From assembly GCF_004803755.1 (NCBI RefSeq), contig NZ_CP032311.1:5606001-5670000 (forward strand): a stretch of DNA of 64,000 nt, in the 5' to 3' direction. The DNA comes from Pseudomonas sp. DG56-2. GTDB taxonomy: Bacteria; Pseudomonadota; Gammaproteobacteria; Pseudomonadales; Pseudomonadaceae. A program made the translations under genes and the position numbers. The notes under the pieces are model-generated. The model was not told where the DNA came from and did not search any database. It saw only the letters and a program-made list of their open reading frames with translations. Positions 44,739 through 54,512 of this stretch are shown piece after piece (the first letter of the stretch is position 1; the number at the start of each line of letters is the position of its first letter).

Positions 44739-45659
44739 TTAACTGAGGACCTGCACCTTCGGCAGGTCCATCGCGGCGGCTTCGCCCTGCAGGAAGTCAC
44801 TCAAGCGGCGCAACCGCTCGCCCCCCGGCCGGGTCTTTGGCCACACCAGGTAATAATCCAGACCACTGGCTACCGCCGTTGGCCAGGGCAGGCTCAAACG
44901 CCCCTGAGCCACGTCCTCGGCCACCATCAGCAGATCACCCATCGATACGCCATACCCCCGGGCTGCCGCAATCATGCCCAGCTCCAGGGTATCGAACACT
45001 TGCCCACCCTTCAGCGAGACCTTGTCGGTCAGGCCCATGCGCGCCAGCCAACTGCGCCAGTCGCGCTTGTCAGGTGTCGGATGGAGCAACTCGATGCCTG
45101 CCAGGCGCTTGGCGTCCCAGGGGCCGTCCGCCCGGAGATCGGGCGCGCCCACCGGAATCAATAGCTCAGAAAACAGCCGTACCACTTCCCAGTCCGGGGG
45201 AAAGCGCCCATCGCCCAGCAACACCGCACAATCGAATGGCTCATGGTTGAAATCGACGTGATCAACATCCATCCAAGCACTTGTCAGTTGCACCTCGTTG
45301 CCCGGTTGCAGATGACGAAATCGGCTGAGTCGCGCGAGCAACCAACGCATGGTCAGCGTCGAAGGTGCCTTCATGCGCAAGATGTCGTCCTCACTGCGTA
45401 GCGTATTGCAGGCACGTTCCAGCGCGGCAAAACCTTCGCGCACCCCGGGCAGCAGCAAGCGGGCCGCCTCACTGAGCTGCAAGCTGCGGCCATTGCGCAC
45501 GAATAACCGGCAGGCGAAATGTTCTTCCAATGTGCGGATGTGTCGGCTGACTGCGCTCTGGGTGATTGATAACTCATCCCCGGCGCGGGTGAACGAGCTG
45601 TGCCTGGCAGCAGCCTCAAAGGCTCGCAACGCATACAACGGCGGTAAACGACGGGACAT
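44739..45659 (-). CDS. LysR-family regulator (GcvA-like)
   Basis: A 306-residue LysR regulator with the DNA-binding helix-turn-helix in its first 60 residues (SSFTRAGDELSITQSAVSRHIRTLEE) and a type 2 periplasmic-binding-like sensor domain. It is divergent from the MATE exporter with a palindromic site between them, so it may control that exporter and itself. It is convergent with hglS but there is no clear link to lysine use. Confidence 0.9.
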   Translation of the reverse strand: MSRRLPPLYALRAFEAAARHSSFTRAGDELSITQSAVSRHIRTLEEHFACRLFVRNGRSLQLSEAARLLLPGVREGFAALERACNTLRSEDDILRMKAPSTLTMRWLLARLSRFRHLQPGNEVQLTSAWMDVDHVDFNHEPFDCAVLLGDGRFPPDWEVVRLFSELLIPVGAPDLRADGPWDAKRLAGIELLHPTPDKRDWRSWLARMGLTDKVSLKGGQVFDTLELGMIAAARGYGVSMGDLLMVAEDVAQGRLSLPWPTAVASGLDYYLVWPKTRPGGERLRRLSDFLQGEAAAMDLPKVQVLS

Positions 45660-45706
45660 GTGGTCAATCCTGCAGGTGCTGCCTGAGTGTTGGTCAACAT
45701 CATACC

Positions 45707-45727
45707 GGCATGAGTTTTAATCATGCC
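45707..45727. promoter_or_regulatory. LysR operator candidate between LysR and MATE genes
   Basis: GGCATGA-gttttaa-TCATGCC is a perfect 7-bp inverted repeat with a 7-nt spacer containing T-N11-A geometry. A second repeat, CTTTTGT/ACAAAAG, lies at 45744-45767, nearer the MATE start. Confidence 0.55.
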
Positions 45728-45815
45728 AATGATCGCTTTTATCCTTTTGTGCAAAACCTTACAAAAGATGAGAATTTCAAACTTTCCGAAATCAGCTTCA
45801 AAAAAGGACGATTCA

Positions 45816-47204
45816 ATGCAGGTCGCACCCACACATGAACTCAAGGCTCTGCTGCGCCTGGCCGGTCCGCTGATCGCCTCGCAGTTGGCCCACATGCTGA
45901 TGGTGCTGACCGACACCCTGATGATGGCCCGCATCAGCCCACAGGCCCTGGCCGGCGGTGGCCTGGGTGCGGCCAGCTATTCGTTCGTGTCGATTTTCTG
46001 CCTGGGAGTGATTGCTGCCGTCGGTACCCTGGTGGCGATACGCAAAGGTGCCGGTGACATACCCGGCGCTACCCGCCTGACTCAGGCCGGACTGTGGCTG
46101 GCTTGGGCCATGGCCATTGTCGCAGCGCTAGCGCTGTGGAACCTTGAACCGGTGTTGCTGCTACTGGGCCAAAGCCCGAACAACGTCGAAGCCGCCGCCC
46201 AATTCCTGCTCCTGCTTCCTCTGGCCCTTCCCGGCTACTTGAGCTTCATGGCCTTGCGCGGCTTCACCAGCGCCATCGGCCGCTCGACGCCAGTAATGGT
46301 CATCAGCCTGATCGGCACGGTGGCCAACTTCCTGCTCAACTATGCGCTGATCGAAGGCATGTTCGGCTTGCCCAAGCTGGGCCTGGTCGGAATCGGCCTG
46401 GTCACGGCCGTCGTTGCCAACTGCATGGCCGTGGCCATGGCCCTATACATACGCTGGCACCCGGCCTATGCCCCTTATCCGATTCGCACTGGCCTGAGCC
46501 GCCCCTCCTGGCCAGCCCTGCGTGAGCTCTGGCGCCTGGGACTGCCCATTGGCGGAACCTATACGGTGGAAGTCGGCTTGTTCGCTTTTGCCGCGCTGTG
46601 CATGGGCGTACTGGGCAGCACGGAACTGGCAGCCCACCAGATTGCCCTGCAGATCGTTTCCACCGCCTTCATGATCCCGGCCGGGCTGTCTTATGCGGTC
46701 ACCATGCGCGTCGGCCTCTACTATGGCGCGGGTAATCTACCTGGCGCGCGGCATGCCGGGCGGGTCGGCATCGGTTTCGGGGCGACGATGATGCTGATGT
46801 TCGCCATCCTGTTCTGGCTGTTGCCTGATCCGTTGGTGGGGCTGTTCCTCGATCACGGTGATCCCGCCTTCGCCGACATTATCCAATTGGCCGTGAGCCT
46901 GCTGATGGTTGCGGCCTGGTTCGAGCTGTTCGATGGCGTACAAACCATCGCCATGGGCTCGATTCGTGGCCTCAAGGATGCCAAGACCACCTTCCTGGTG
47001 GGACTGTTCTGTTACTGGGTGATTGGCGCTCCGGCAGCCTGGCTGCTGGCCTTTACCCTCGGGATGGGTGCGGTCGGCGTCTGGTGGGGCCTGGCAGTGG
47101 GCCTGGCCTGTGCGGCAATAAGCCTGACACTGGCGTTCGAGTGGCGGATGAAGCGCTTACTGCGCAATGCTGGCAGCTTGAAAACTGCCGTATCAGCGGC
47201 GTAA
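45816..47204 (+). CDS. MATE family efflux transporter (NorM-like)
   Basis: A 462-residue inner-membrane protein with twelve predicted helices, of the multidrug and toxin extrusion family. The LIASQLAHMLMVLTDTLMMAR start (about 21-41) and its repeat in the second half, LGSTELAAHQIALQIVSTAFMIPAG, are the MATE hallmarks. It would export cationic drugs or metabolites by Na+ or H+ antiport. I chose the ATG at 45816, 7 nt after AAGGA. A LysR gene is divergent. Confidence 0.92.
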   Translation: MQVAPTHELKALLRLAGPLIASQLAHMLMVLTDTLMMARISPQALAGGGLGAASYSFVSIFCLGVIAAVGTLVAIRKGAGDIPGATRLTQAGLWLAWAMAIVAALALWNLEPVLLLLGQSPNNVEAAAQFLLLLPLALPGYLSFMALRGFTSAIGRSTPVMVISLIGTVANFLLNYALIEGMFGLPKLGLVGIGLVTAVVANCMAVAMALYIRWHPAYAPYPIRTGLSRPSWPALRELWRLGLPIGGTYTVEVGLFAFAALCMGVLGSTELAAHQIALQIVSTAFMIPAGLSYAVTMRVGLYYGAGNLPGARHAGRVGIGFGATMMLMFAILFWLLPDPLVGLFLDHGDPAFADIIQLAVSLLMVAAWFELFDGVQTIAMGSIRGLKDAKTTFLVGLFCYWVIGAPAAWLLAFTLGMGAVGVWWGLAVGLACAAISLTLAFEWRMKRLLRNAGSLKTAVSAA

Positions 47205-47217
47205 AACTGCACTCGGA

Positions 47218-47251
47218 GCGGATTTATCCGCGAAGGGCTGCGCAGCAGCCC
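47218..47251. repeat. Intergenic double hairpin after the MATE gene
   Basis: GCGGATTTATCCGC (47218-47231) and GGGCTG-cgcag-CAGCCC (47235-47251) are two adjacent perfect hairpins of a kind common between Pseudomonas genes. They separate the convergent MATE and GGDEF/EAL genes. Confidence 0.6.
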
Positions 47252-47291
47252 CAACGCCAGCAACGCCTGCTCCCAGACCACGGTTGCCCCA

Positions 47292-48956
47292 CTACAAGGC
47301 GATGGATTGCTGCGCCGCGCCACTGAGTAGAAACGTCATCAGCTCATCGATTGGCAACGGCCGGCTGATCAGAAACCCCTGAACCTGGTCACAGTTGAAA
47401 CTGCGCAGCAGGTCCAATTGCTCGGGGGTTTCCACCCCTTCGGCCACCACCTCGAGGTTAAGGTTATGCGCCAGGTTGATCATGGCGTGGACCAGCTTGC
47501 GGTTCTCCTCACGCTTTTCCATGCCACCGACAAAACTGCGATCGACCTTGAGCAGGGTAATCGGCAGGCTGTTGAGGTGGACGAAGGATGAGAAACCAGT
47601 GCCAAAGTCATCGAGAGAAAAGCGCACGCCCAGCCGCCCAAGGGCATCCATGGTTTGCTCGACCAGATCGTTACGGCGCATCACCGCCGTCTCGGTAAGT
47701 TCGAACTCCAGCCATCGCGCATCCACGCCATGCTCGATGATCAGCCGACTCAGCGTCGCCAACAGCTGGCTGTCCTGAAACTGGCGGAACGACAGGTTCA
47801 CCGCCATGTGCAAGGGCGCCAGGCCCTTTTCCCGCAGCGCCTGCATGTCGCGCAGGGCTCGTGAGATTACCCAGTACCCCAAGGGCACAATCAAACCACT
47901 CTGCTCGGCGAGCGGCACGAACTCACTGGGTGGCAACAAACCACGCTCGGCATGCCGCCAGCGCACCAGCGCTTCCAGGCCAACGATGCGCCCGTCGGTC
48001 ATGTCCAGCCGAGGCTGATAGTGCAACTCCAGTTCATCGCGACGCAGGGCGCGGCGCAACTCGCTCTCCAGATCAGCGAGGCTGCGAGCGTTGCGGTTTA
48101 TTCGCTCGTTGAAGATATGAAAGGTGCAACCCTGGGTACCTTTGGCCTGCTGCATGGCAATGTGAGCGTGCCACATCAAAGGATCAGCGCCACCCTGCGC
48201 ACGCGCATGGGCAACACCCAGGCTGCAGCCGAGGAGCAAGCTCTCGCCATCGACCCAATAGGGCTCGGCCAAGGCCTCGGTAATGCGTTCGGCCATCCAC
48301 TCGGCACGTTGCGGTTCACGTCGCGTATCGATCAGCAGGGCAAATTCATCACTGCCCAGGCGCGCCACCTGGTCACCGGCCTCAAGCTGGCTCTTCAAAC
48401 GCCCGACCACCTGCAGAATCAAGCGGTCGCCAGCCTGGTGACCCAGCGCGTCGTTGGCTCGACGGAAGTTATCCAAGTCCAGATGCCCAAGGGCGACGCC
48501 CCGTCCCTCATTGTCGGCCAGGCGTGCGGCCAGCAGGGTCTGGAAGCCCTGGCGATTGGCGATACCGGTCAACGGGTCCTGCTCGGCCAGGCGCTGCAAG
48601 GTGGCTTCCAGCACGCCACGCTCACGTACATGACGAAGGCTACGGCGCAGGATATCGGGGCCCAACTGATCAAGCACCAGCCAGTCGCTGACGCCCGGTG
48701 GTGGCGATTGCGGTTCCTGCTCAAGCAACAACACCATCGGCAGGATGCAGCGCCCTGGCGCAGGCTGCAGCTGCGGCGTTGCCAGTACCAATGCGTTGCG
48801 GTCATTGGCAAACAAACTATCGACCGCGTCCCAGCTGGGTGCGGTCAACATCACCGCGCTACCCGCCAGCGGTGCCAGACAATCACGCAGGGCCGAGGCC
48901 CATTCGGGCTCATCAGCCAGCAACAGCAAACGCAAGGGTTCGACAGGCGTAGACAA
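47292..48956 (-). CDS. GGDEF/EAL cyclic-di-GMP protein with degenerate GGDEF
   Basis: A 554-residue soluble protein. The N-terminal about 115 residues resemble a receiver domain that lacks the usual phospho-Asp pattern. A GGDEF domain (about 122-285) has the site changed to GSDEF (201-205), so cyclase activity may be lost. An EAL domain (about 298-548) keeps the phosphodiesterase residues E328, N387, E419, D449/D450, K470 and E506. It therefore probably degrades cyclic di-GMP, with the GGDEF perhaps sensing GTP. A Fur-like site lies 70 nt upstream of its start. Confidence 0.9.
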   Translation of the reverse strand: MSTPVEPLRLLLLADEPEWASALRDCLAPLAGSAVMLTAPSWDAVDSLFANDRNALVLATPQLQPAPGRCILPMVLLLEQEPQSPPPGVSDWLVLDQLGPDILRRSLRHVRERGVLEATLQRLAEQDPLTGIANRQGFQTLLAARLADNEGRGVALGHLDLDNFRRANDALGHQAGDRLILQVVGRLKSQLEAGDQVARLGSDEFALLIDTRREPQRAEWMAERITEALAEPYWVDGESLLLGCSLGVAHARAQGGADPLMWHAHIAMQQAKGTQGCTFHIFNERINRNARSLADLESELRRALRRDELELHYQPRLDMTDGRIVGLEALVRWRHAERGLLPPSEFVPLAEQSGLIVPLGYWVISRALRDMQALREKGLAPLHMAVNLSFRQFQDSQLLATLSRLIIEHGVDARWLEFELTETAVMRRNDLVEQTMDALGRLGVRFSLDDFGTGFSSFVHLNSLPITLLKVDRSFVGGMEKREENRKLVHAMINLAHNLNLEVVAEGVETPEQLDLLRSFNCDQVQGFLISRPLPIDELMTFLLSGAAQQSIAL

Positions 48957-49025
48957 GCTGGCTCCTTAGGACGTGGACGCAGTCAAATGACAATGGGCAG
49001 CGAGAGGCTCATCCTAAACCATTAG

Positions 49026-49040
49026 TGAAAATGATTTTCA
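49026..49040. promoter_or_regulatory. Fur-box-like site between the GGDEF/EAL gene and rep
   Basis: TGAAAAT-G-ATTTTCA matches the 7-1-7 Fur core TGATAAT-N-ATTATCA at 12 of 14 positions. It is embedded in a perfect 19-bp palindrome, AGTGAAAA-TGA-TTTTCACT (49024-49042). It is 70 nt from the GGDEF/EAL start and about 180 nt from rep. Confidence 0.55.
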
Positions 49041-49221
49041 CTTAAAGTCGCGCCTATCCATTTGCCGACATCCCGCAGGTTTCGCCATGCATCCTGCGGG
49101 AAAGTATCAAAAGCGGCAAATTTAGATCGAGTGGTACGTCACACTGTCAGACGGTCGCGGCAGAATCTCTCTACGCCTGCTAAAATGCCCGGCTATTTTT
49201 CAGGCGACCCCGGTTTTCTTC

Positions 49222-51231
49222 ATGTCCCGACTCAATCCCCGGCAACAAGAAGCCGTGAACTATGTCGGCGGCCCTCTTTTGGTGCTCGCCGGTGCCGGTT
49301 CCGGCAAAACCAGCGTGATCACCCGTAAAATCGCGCACTTGATCCAGAATTGCGGCATTCGTGCGCAATACATCGTGGCGATGACCTTCACCAACAAGGC
49401 CGCGCGCGAGATGAAAGAGCGGGTCGGCACCCTGCTACGCAAAGGCGAAGGGCGCGGCCTGACTGTGTCGACATTCCACAACCTGGGCCTGAACATTATC
49501 CGCAAGGAGCATCAGCGCCTGGGTTTCAAACCGGGCTTCTCGATCTTTGACGAGACTGACGTCAAAGCCTTGATGACCGACATCATGCAGAAAGAGTATT
49601 CGGGCGACGATGGCGTCGACGAGATCAAGAACATGATCGGCGCCTGGAAAAACGATCTGATCCTGCCGCCTGAAGCATTGGAAAAGGCGCGCAATCCCAA
49701 GGAGCAGACCGCCGCCATCGTCTATGCCCATTACCAGCGCACGCTCAAGGCGTTCAACGCGGTGGACTTCGACGACCTTATCCTGCTGCCGGTCAAGTTG
49801 TTCCAGGAGCACGCCGACATCCTGGAAAAATGGCAGCACAAAGTTCGCTACCTGCTGGTGGATGAATATCAGGACACCAACGCCAGCCAGTATTTGCTGG
49901 TGAAAATGCTCATCGGCACGCGCAACCAGTTCACCGTGGTGGGCGACGACGACCAGTCGATCTACGCCTGGCGCGGCGCACGTCCAGAAAACCTGATGCT
50001 GCTCAAAGAGGACTATCCGTCACTGAAGGTGGTGATGCTGGAGCAGAACTACCGCTCCACCAGCCGTATTCTGCGCTGCGCCAACGTGCTCATCTCGAAC
50101 AACCCGCATGCCTTTGAAAAGCAGTTGTGGAGTGAGATGGGCCATGGTGACGAGATTCGTGTGATCCGCTGCAAGAACGAGGAAGCCGAGGCCGAACGGG
50201 TGGCCATGGAAATTCTCAGCCTGCACCTGCGTACCGATCGCCCCTACAGCGATTTCGCCATTCTTTACCGCGGCAACTACCAGGCCAAGCTGATTGAGTT
50301 GAAGCTGCAGCACCATCAGGTGCCGTATCGCCTGTCTGGCGGCAACAGTTTCTTCGGGCGTCAGGAAGTCAAAGACCTGATGGCCTACTTCCGCTTGCTG
50401 GTCAATCCGGATGACGACAACGCCTACCTGCGCGTGATCAACGTGCCGCGCCGCGAAATTGGCTCAACCACCCTGGAAAAGCTCGGCAACTACGCCACCG
50501 ACCGCAAGATTTCGATGTACGCCGCCAGTGAAGAGCTGGGCCTGGGCGAGCATCTGGACAGCCGTTTCACCGACCGTCTGCAGCGCTTCAAGCGCTGGAT
50601 GGACAAGGTTCGTGAGCAAGTCGCTCTGGAAGACCCTATCGCGGCCTTGCGCGGCATGGTCACCGACATCGATTACGAAAACTGGATTCGCACCAACAGT
50701 TCCAGCGACAAAGCTGCAGACTTTCGAATGGGCAACGTCTGGTTCCTGATCGAGGCATTGAAAAATACCCTCGAAAAGGATGAAGACGGTGAAATGACCA
50801 TCGAGGAGGCCATTGGCAAGCTGGTCCTGCGTGACATGCTTGAACGTCAGCAGGAAGAGGAAGACGGTGCCGAGGGCGTGCAAATGATGACGCTGCATGC
50901 GTCCAAGGGCCTGGAGTTTCCTTATGTGTTCATCATGGGCATGGAGGAAGAGATTCTCCCCCACCGCTCCAGCATCGAAGCTGACACCATCGAGGAAGAA
51001 CGACGTCTTGCCTACGTGGGCATTACCCGCGCACGCCAGACCCTGGCTTTCACCTTTGCAGCCAAGCGCAAGCAGTACGGCGAGATCATTGATTGCTCGC
51101 CAAGCCGCTTCCTCGACGAGCTGCCGGATGATGACCTGGCCTGGGAAGGCCTTGACGATGCGCCGACCGAAGTGAAGGCCGCACGCGGCAATAATGCATT
51201 GGCCGATATCCGCGCCATGCTTAAACGTTAG
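49222..51231 (+). CDS. rep: ATP-dependent DNA helicase Rep
   Basis: A 669-residue superfamily 1A 3'-5' helicase that removes proteins ahead of the replication fork. Motif I is GAGSGKTSV (about 24-32), motif II DEYQDTN, motif III GDDDQSIYAWRGA and motif VI VGITRARQTL. Length equals E. coli Rep (673). It is divergent from the GGDEF/EAL gene; TAAAAT about 40 nt upstream may be its -10 box. Confidence 0.96.
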   Translation: MSRLNPRQQEAVNYVGGPLLVLAGAGSGKTSVITRKIAHLIQNCGIRAQYIVAMTFTNKAAREMKERVGTLLRKGEGRGLTVSTFHNLGLNIIRKEHQRLGFKPGFSIFDETDVKALMTDIMQKEYSGDDGVDEIKNMIGAWKNDLILPPEALEKARNPKEQTAAIVYAHYQRTLKAFNAVDFDDLILLPVKLFQEHADILEKWQHKVRYLLVDEYQDTNASQYLLVKMLIGTRNQFTVVGDDDQSIYAWRGARPENLMLLKEDYPSLKVVMLEQNYRSTSRILRCANVLISNNPHAFEKQLWSEMGHGDEIRVIRCKNEEAEAERVAMEILSLHLRTDRPYSDFAILYRGNYQAKLIELKLQHHQVPYRLSGGNSFFGRQEVKDLMAYFRLLVNPDDDNAYLRVINVPRREIGSTTLEKLGNYATDRKISMYAASEELGLGEHLDSRFTDRLQRFKRWMDKVREQVALEDPIAALRGMVTDIDYENWIRTNSSSDKAADFRMGNVWFLIEALKNTLEKDEDGEMTIEEAIGKLVLRDMLERQQEEEDGAEGVQMMTLHASKGLEFPYVFIMGMEEEILPHRSSIEADTIEEERRLAYVGITRARQTLAFTFAAKRKQYGEIIDCSPSRFLDELPDDDLAWEGLDDAPTEVKAARGNNALADIRAMLKR

Positions 51232-51867
<636 letters not shown>

Positions 51868-51881
51868 GCCGGCGCTCATGT

Positions 51882-51934
51882 CGCGGGGACAGCCCGCTCC
51901 CACACAAAAGTCGTGGGAGCGGGCTTGCCCTGCG
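51882..51934. repeat. REP/BIME element between xpt and the acetyl-CoA hydrolase gene
   Basis: Two inverted arms containing GCCCGCTCCCAC and GTGGGAGCGGGC pair across a short loop, flanked by CGCGGGGACA and TTGCCCTGCG. This is the common P. putida/P. fluorescens-group REP sequence, here between convergent genes. Confidence 0.8.
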
Positions 51935-51943
51935 ATAGTGTCC

Positions 51944-53809
51944 TCAAACCGACGAAGTCGCCTGCAACCCCGCCAGCAGCAAGCGCTGGTACAGCTCATC
52001 CTTGAGCCCCTGCGGCTGCGCCAGTCCCATGCGCTGTAACTGCTGTGGATAAGCCTCCGGTGCCGGAGCGTCCAAGGCGGCCTTGCCCAACGACAGTACC
52101 TCGCTCAATTTGAATTTGCTCTTGAGCCAGTTCAACGCACGCAACAAATCGCGCTCTTGCTCAGTGAAATCACTGCCCAACGGGTACTCGGGGAACAACT
52201 GCGCGTGCCCGTCACGCAAGCGTTGCAAGCGCTGCGGTGTGTTGTCGGTAAAGCGTGGCGCCAAGGCAAAGTCGGACGGCAGCTTGCCGGCCTTCTGCGC
52301 CTGTGCGATCAACCCGGCCTGAAAACGCGAATCGCAGATCTGCAGAAGTCGCCGGATGGTTTCGGCATCGGTCTGCCCGCGCAGGTCGGCGATCCCGTAC
52401 TCAGTGACGACCACATCACGCAGGTGCCTTGGAATAGTGCAGTGGCCGTACTCCCAGACCAGATTCGAGCTCACCTCCCCAGCCGACTCCCGCCAACTAC
52501 GCAGCAGTAGAATCGAGCGTGCACCTTCCAGGGCATGACCCTGAGCGACAAAGTTGTATTGCCCCCCAACGCCGCTGAGTACCCGTCCGTCTTCCAACTG
52601 GTCGGCAACCCCGGCCCCCATGAGGGTCATGGTGAACACGGTATTGATGAAGCGTGCATCCAGGCGCTGCGAACGCTTGAGCGCTTCCTCGCCGAACAGT
52701 TCGTTGATGTAGCTGATTGCGCACATGTCGATACGTTTGCGGCTTTCCAGCGGCATGTCGCGCAAGCGCTGATAAAACGCCCGAGGCCCGAGGAAGAAGC
52801 CGCCATGTGCCAACACGCCGCCAGCGACCGGGCGCCGGATAATGCCTGCTTCCAACAGTGCCAACAGGCCGTTGACGAACATTTCGCTACAGCCATACAA
52901 GCCGTGAACGAAAGGCTCGGTGCCGCCTTCGCGCTCGATCAAGGCGTGCCAGGGATGCAGGTTCATCGCACCCAGGAGTGCCTGGTAGGCTTGGCTCTCA
53001 GACTCTCGCGCCAGGAGCGCCGCGGTCAGGGCGTCGCCCATGGCCCCGATGCCGATCTGAAGGGTGCCGCCGTCGCGCACCAGGGTGCTGGCATGCAAGC
53101 CGATGAAATGATCCTGGGGCGTGACTGGCATATTCGGTGTGGAAAACAGCCGCCTGCGCTCAACCGAATCAATCAGTAAGTCGAAATCCTGACGGGGCAA
53201 TTCCGAGCCACCGGGCATGTAGGGAAGCTCGGCGTGCACCTGACCCAACAGCAGGATGGTTTCCCCGGCAGCACGACGGCGCTCGATCATCGGCAGCAGA
53301 TCGAGCGTGATATCCGGATTACAGCTGAGGCTCAGGTGGTCTGGGTACTGCGTATCCTGCGCTACCAACTGCGCCACCAGGTTCAAACCTTTCGCATTGA
53401 TGTCCCGCGCTGCGTGACTGTAGTTACTGCTGACGTAATCCTGTTGAGCCGTGGCGCTGTGCAGTAGGCTGCCGGGCTGCATGAAAAACTGCTCGACGCG
53501 AATGTTGGCTGGCAAACAATCCTTGCGCAGGTCGCTCAGGTACTCGAGCTCTTCATAGTCGGCAAATACCCGTTCGAGGAACGGTTCGAGAAAGCGCCGC
53601 TGCAGGCCGTCGCCTAGATCAGGCCGCCCCAGGCTGAGCGCGGTATAAATCGTCAAACGCCGCTGGGGCAGTTGCCGAACACGCGCATACAAGGCGTTGA
53701 CGAAAGCGTTGGGCTTGCCGAGGCCCAAGGGCAGCCCCATGTGGATATGTGCGGGCAAACGCGCCAACACTTCGTCTACTGCCTTTTCGATTGAGCAACT
53801 CTGTGGCAT
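51944..53809 (-). CDS. Acetyl-CoA hydrolase/transferase family protein
   Basis: A 621-residue protein of the acetyl-CoA hydrolase/CoA transferase family (Cat1/Ach1-like), about 100 residues longer than usual. The N-terminal half has NKGLNLVAQ-like sequence (DINAKGLNLVAQLV) and SLSCNPDITLD. The C-terminal half contains GIGAMGDALTAALLA and VGGQYNFVAQGHALEGARSILLLRS. It moves or hydrolyses CoA from a short-chain acyl-CoA; the true substrate is unknown. Start at 53809 (MPQSCSIEKAVDEVL) with GGAGG upstream. Confidence 0.85.
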   Translation of the reverse strand: MPQSCSIEKAVDEVLARLPAHIHMGLPLGLGKPNAFVNALYARVRQLPQRRLTIYTALSLGRPDLGDGLQRRFLEPFLERVFADYEELEYLSDLRKDCLPANIRVEQFFMQPGSLLHSATAQQDYVSSNYSHAARDINAKGLNLVAQLVAQDTQYPDHLSLSCNPDITLDLLPMIERRRAAGETILLLGQVHAELPYMPGGSELPRQDFDLLIDSVERRRLFSTPNMPVTPQDHFIGLHASTLVRDGGTLQIGIGAMGDALTAALLARESESQAYQALLGAMNLHPWHALIEREGGTEPFVHGLYGCSEMFVNGLLALLEAGIIRRPVAGGVLAHGGFFLGPRAFYQRLRDMPLESRKRIDMCAISYINELFGEEALKRSQRLDARFINTVFTMTLMGAGVADQLEDGRVLSGVGGQYNFVAQGHALEGARSILLLRSWRESAGEVSSNLVWEYGHCTIPRHLRDVVVTEYGIADLRGQTDAETIRRLLQICDSRFQAGLIAQAQKAGKLPSDFALAPRFTDNTPQRLQRLRDGHAQLFPEYPLGSDFTEQERDLLRALNWLKSKFKLSEVLSLGKAALDAPAPEAYPQQLQRMGLAQPQGLKDELYQRLLLAGLQATSSV

Positions 53810-53902
53810 CTGCGCCTCCCGGTCATCCTTGCAGGTTGGACCGAGCATGGCTTGAGTTTGCTCCCCAGTCCACACCAGCGGGAGCGAGCCTGGCCTGCAG
53901 AA

Positions 53903-53935
53903 ACAACAAAGCCCGCTCGTGGCGGGCTTTGTTGT
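53903..53935 (-). terminator. Terminator of the cytochrome c5 gene
   Basis: ACAACAAAGCCCGC and GCGGGCTTTGTTGT form a perfect 14-bp stem with a 5-nt loop, beginning 14 nt past the cytochrome stop. Confidence 0.9.
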
Positions 53936-53948
53936 CGAAATTGCAGGC

Positions 53949-54371
53949 TTACAGGCCGGACATTTTCTTGATGGCGCCCATCAGGTCGTCATCCGAGCAA
54001 TCCGCGCAAGTGCCTTTAGGCGGCATGGCGTTAATGCCGGTGATTGCTTTGGCCAGGATACCGTCCAGGCCACCTTGGTGGTCGGCACGCTCTTTCCAGG
54101 CAGCGGTGTCACCTATTTTCGGTGCGCCCAGCAAGCCACTGCCATGACAGGCATTACAGTGCTTGGCGATAATATCGTCCGGGGTCTTGGCAGCGCCGCC
54201 GCCTGCGGAAGCAGCAACTTCCATGCCCTTGCATTCTTGACCTTGTACACACACTTGTCCGACTGGTTCGAGTCGCTTGGCAATGTCGTCGTTGGTCGCA
54301 GCTGTTGCGCTGACTGCCCAAAGGGCCAATACGGCAGCTGGTACGGCCAGCATTTTCTTGATTAGATTCAC
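53949..54371 (-). CDS. Cytochrome c5 family protein
   Basis: A 140-residue periplasmic monoheme cytochrome. It has a signal peptide (ends about ATAA, residue 24), heme site CNACH and a distal Met in GINAMPPKGTC, with the c5-type C-x2-C pair (TCADC) near the end. It should carry electrons to terminal oxidases. The start is GTG at 54371, with GAGGG 7 nt upstream. A Gly/Ala-rich spacer precedes the heme domain. Confidence 0.9.
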   Translation of the reverse strand: MNLIKKMLAVPAAVLALWAVSATAATNDDIAKRLEPVGQVCVQGQECKGMEVAASAGGGAAKTPDDIIAKHCNACHGSGLLGAPKIGDTAAWKERADHQGGLDGILAKAITGINAMPPKGTCADCSDDDLMGAIKKMSGL

Positions 54372-54512
54372 GCGTACACCCTCATGGTGGCTAGTCACGC
54401 CCGCGGCCACGGTTTCGCAGGCGGCGCAAGTATAACGGGAACCCTGCCATACCGAAACAACCCTAATGTCCAAAGGGTCTTAGCCGCGACAATCCGCCGC
54501 GTGTCACACACT

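Noticed and set aside
49072..49100. CCCGCAGG/CCTGCGGG hairpin as an sRNA terminator near rep
   Set aside because: No T-tract on either strand and no matching promoter; too little to call an RNA gene.
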